A DNA stretch of 7,670 nt from Sulfitobacter sp. Its GTDB lineage: Bacteria > Pseudomonadota > Alphaproteobacteria > Rhodobacterales > Rhodobacteraceae. Where the stretch lies: positions 1 to 7,670 of the forward strand of contig JAPKCR010000085.1 in assembly GCA_026421135.1 (NCBI GenBank). Reading direction: 5' to 3'. The translations under genes were made by a program, and so were the position numbers. Under the pieces are notes generated by a model that was given only the letters and a program-made list of their open reading frames with translations, was not told the DNA's origin and did not search any database. This document shows, in pieces, positions 6,306 to 7,670 of this stretch (positions within the stretch are counted from its first letter, which is position 1; each line of letters begins with the position of its first letter).

Positions 6306-7670
6306 TTGTCACTCTCTCCCTCAGGTGGTTTCGCACCCTGCCCGACGTCTTTTAATATGGCGGCTCATGTGCTGGCAAAAGCAAGCGCACTTGGCGACAA
6401 GACCGCGTTGTTGATCATTGGTCAGGATGGCTCCGAGAGCTGGAACTATCGCGCGCTTGAAAGCGCAGTTCGGGGTACTGCGACGGGGCTTTTGGCGCTT
6501 GGGCTGGTGCCTGGAGATATCGTCTTGATGCGTTTGGGCAATACGGTTGATTTTCCGTTGGCCTACCTTGGAGCCTTGGCAGCCGGTCTGGTCCCTGTAC
6601 CCACGGCAGCCGCGCTGACTGAACCCGAAGTCGCCGCGATCATTGACACATTACGGCCCAAGGCAATTTTGAACGATCCGGAGGTGGCCTGCCCGAAGGC
6701 TATGGGCCTTGTTGAACTTGGTGATCTGCGCGCGATGCGCAATCTGCCACCCGCCCAATGGCATATGGATGATCCAGAACGGCTTGGGTACATTATTTAT
6801 ACTTCCGGGACGTCCGGCAAACCAAGCGCTGTCATGCATGCGCATCGGGCCATTTGGGCACGGCAAATGATGTTTGACGGCTGGTATGACCTGCATGAGG
6901 ATGACCGCCTGATGCATGCGGGCGCATTTAACTGGACCTATACGCTAGGCACTGGCCTGATGGACCCATGGACCATGGGCGCAACTGCGGTGATCCCTGC
7001 CGCAGGCACTGCCCCTGCCGATTTGCCCCAACTGCTGCTGCAGGCCAAAGCCAGCATTTTTGCGGCGGCACCCGGCGTGTACCGCCAAATCCTCAAATGC
7101 CACGAGACCATCCATGTTCCCAGTTTACGCCATGGTCTAAGCGCCGGTGAAAAATTGCCAGAGGCTGTGCGCCGCGCGTGGCAATCTGCCAGCAACACCA
7201 ACATATTTGAAGCATACGGCATGTCGGAATGTTCGACTTTTCTTTCCGGTGGCCCGCTGCGCCCCGCCCCGGATGGGTCGTTGGGTTATCCGCAGGCTGG
7301 CCGACGCATTGCCCTGATTGGCGCGCAAGGCCCTGTTGCCCGCGGCACCGAAGGTACGATAGCGGTGCACAAAACAGATCCGGGACTGATGCTGGGATAT
7401 TTTGGTGCCCCCGAACAAACCGCCGAGAAGTTTCAGGGCGACTGGTTTCTGACCGGCGACCAAGGCGTAATGGGCAATGACGGTCAGATCACCTATCTGG
7501 GGCGCAACGACGATATGATGAACGCAGGCGGCTTTCGCGTGTCGCCCATCGAAGTGGAACAAAAACTGGCCCAGTACCCCGGCATAACAGCCATTGGCGC
7601 GAGCGAGGTGACGGTACGTGCCGATGTGACCGTGATTGCGGCATTTTATACCGCCGATGCCCCGCTGGAC
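6303..7670 (+). CDS. Class I adenylate-forming enzyme (acyl-CoA synthetase-like), 3' end cut off by the window
   Basis: 456 residues are visible and the frame is still open at the right edge. The enzyme belongs to the ANL superfamily, which activates a carboxylic acid with ATP to an acyl-adenylate and usually transfers it to CoA. Core motifs in order: the phosphate-binding loop YTSGTSGKPSAVMHAH (166-181), YGMSE (305-309), WFLTGD (381-386, ATP-ribose Asp386) and the hinge GRNDDMMNAGGFRVSPIEVE (from 400). The C-terminal lysine needed for adenylation lies beyond the window. In the phosphate loop the usual PKG is PSA (174-176), which is atypical. No carrier or condensation domain is visible in the part seen, so a free-standing CoA ligase is likelier than an NRPS module. 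The substrate is unknown. The ATG at 6303 is the first after an in-frame stop at 6291-6293, with GGTGG close upstream; an ATG at 6357 is an alternative. It is divergent from the XRE-cupin regulator, its probable controller. Confidence 0.88.
   Translation, partial: MLSLSPSGGFAPCPTSFNMAAHVLAKASALGDKTALLIIGQDGSESWNYRALESAVRGTATGLLALGLVPGDIVLMRLGNTVDFPLAYLGALAAGLVPVPTAAALTEPEVAAIIDTLRPKAILNDPEVACPKAMGLVELGDLRAMRNLPPAQWHMDDPERLGYIIYTSGTSGKPSAVMHAHRAIWARQMMFDGWYDLHEDDRLMHAGAFNWTYTLGTGLMDPWTMGATAVIPAAGTAPADLPQLLLQAKASIFAAAPGVYRQILKCHETIHVPSLRHGLSAGEKLPEAVRRAWQSASNTNIFEAYGMSECSTFLSGGPLRPAPDGSLGYPQAGRRIALIGAQGPVARGTEGTIAVHKTDPGLMLGYFGAPEQTAEKFQGDWFLTGDQGVMGNDGQITYLGRNDDMMNAGGFRVSPIEVEQKLAQYPGITAIGASEVTVRADVTVIAAFYTADAPLD

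Noticed and set aside
1..7670. CRISPR arrays, tRNA/rRNA genes, insertion sequences, phage or toxin-antitoxin genes
   Set aside because: No repeated spacer pattern, cloverleaf, transposase or terminal repeats were found by reading both strands.

Overview
The window looks like chromosomal DNA from an alphaproteobacterium, most probably a marine member of the Rhodobacteraceae (Roseobacter group). The basis is moderately high GC, the codon use, and protein sequences that read like roseobacter versions of PsuG, a DUF502 membrane protein, 3-hydroxybutyrate dehydrogenase, a YejA-type binding protein, an XRE-cupin regulator and an acyl-CoA synthetase-like enzyme. This assignment rests on protein style alone; no rRNA or other taxonomic marker is present. 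No insertion sequence, CRISPR array, tRNA, rRNA or phage gene was seen, so this appears to be ordinary core or near-core chromosome.

Layout. (1) 1-625, plus: the C-terminal two thirds of pseudouridine-5'-phosphate glycosidase (psuG), cut by the left edge. (2) 712-1458, plus: a two-helix DUF502 inner-membrane protein. Its stop codon overlaps the stop codon of the next, convergent gene. (3) 1455-2486 and 2609-3394, both minus: a patatin-like phospholipase downstream of D-3-hydroxybutyrate dehydrogenase (bdhA), the same pairing as bdhA-patD described in Legionella pneumophila. A perfect 10-bp inverted repeat lies between them. (4) 3395-3710: the only long non-coding stretch. It carries a canonical Rho-independent terminator on the minus strand that belongs to no visible gene, a second small hairpin, and a good sigma-70-like promoter facing it. 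Together these suggest a small RNA of about 77 nt, or an attenuated leader upstream of bdhA. (5) 3711-5531, plus: a full-length YejA-type periplasmic binding protein with no permease or ATPase genes beside it. (6) 5615-6262, minus: an XRE-cupin transcriptional regulator. (7) 6303-7670, plus: an adenylate-forming CoA ligase-like enzyme, cut by the right edge. It is divergent from the regulator with only 40 bp between start codons.

How the genes fit together. Several units concern scavenging and small-carbon metabolism: recovery of ribose phosphate and uracil from pseudouridine, oxidation of ketone bodies or polyhydroxybutyrate monomers with an associated lipid hydrolase, uptake of peptide-like solutes, and activation of a carboxylic acid to an acyl-CoA under a neighbouring regulator. 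The most interesting item is the candidate small RNA or leader upstream of bdhA. The second is the compact divergent regulator/ligase junction, where an inverted repeat includes both start codons. No clearly undescribed multi-gene system is visible.
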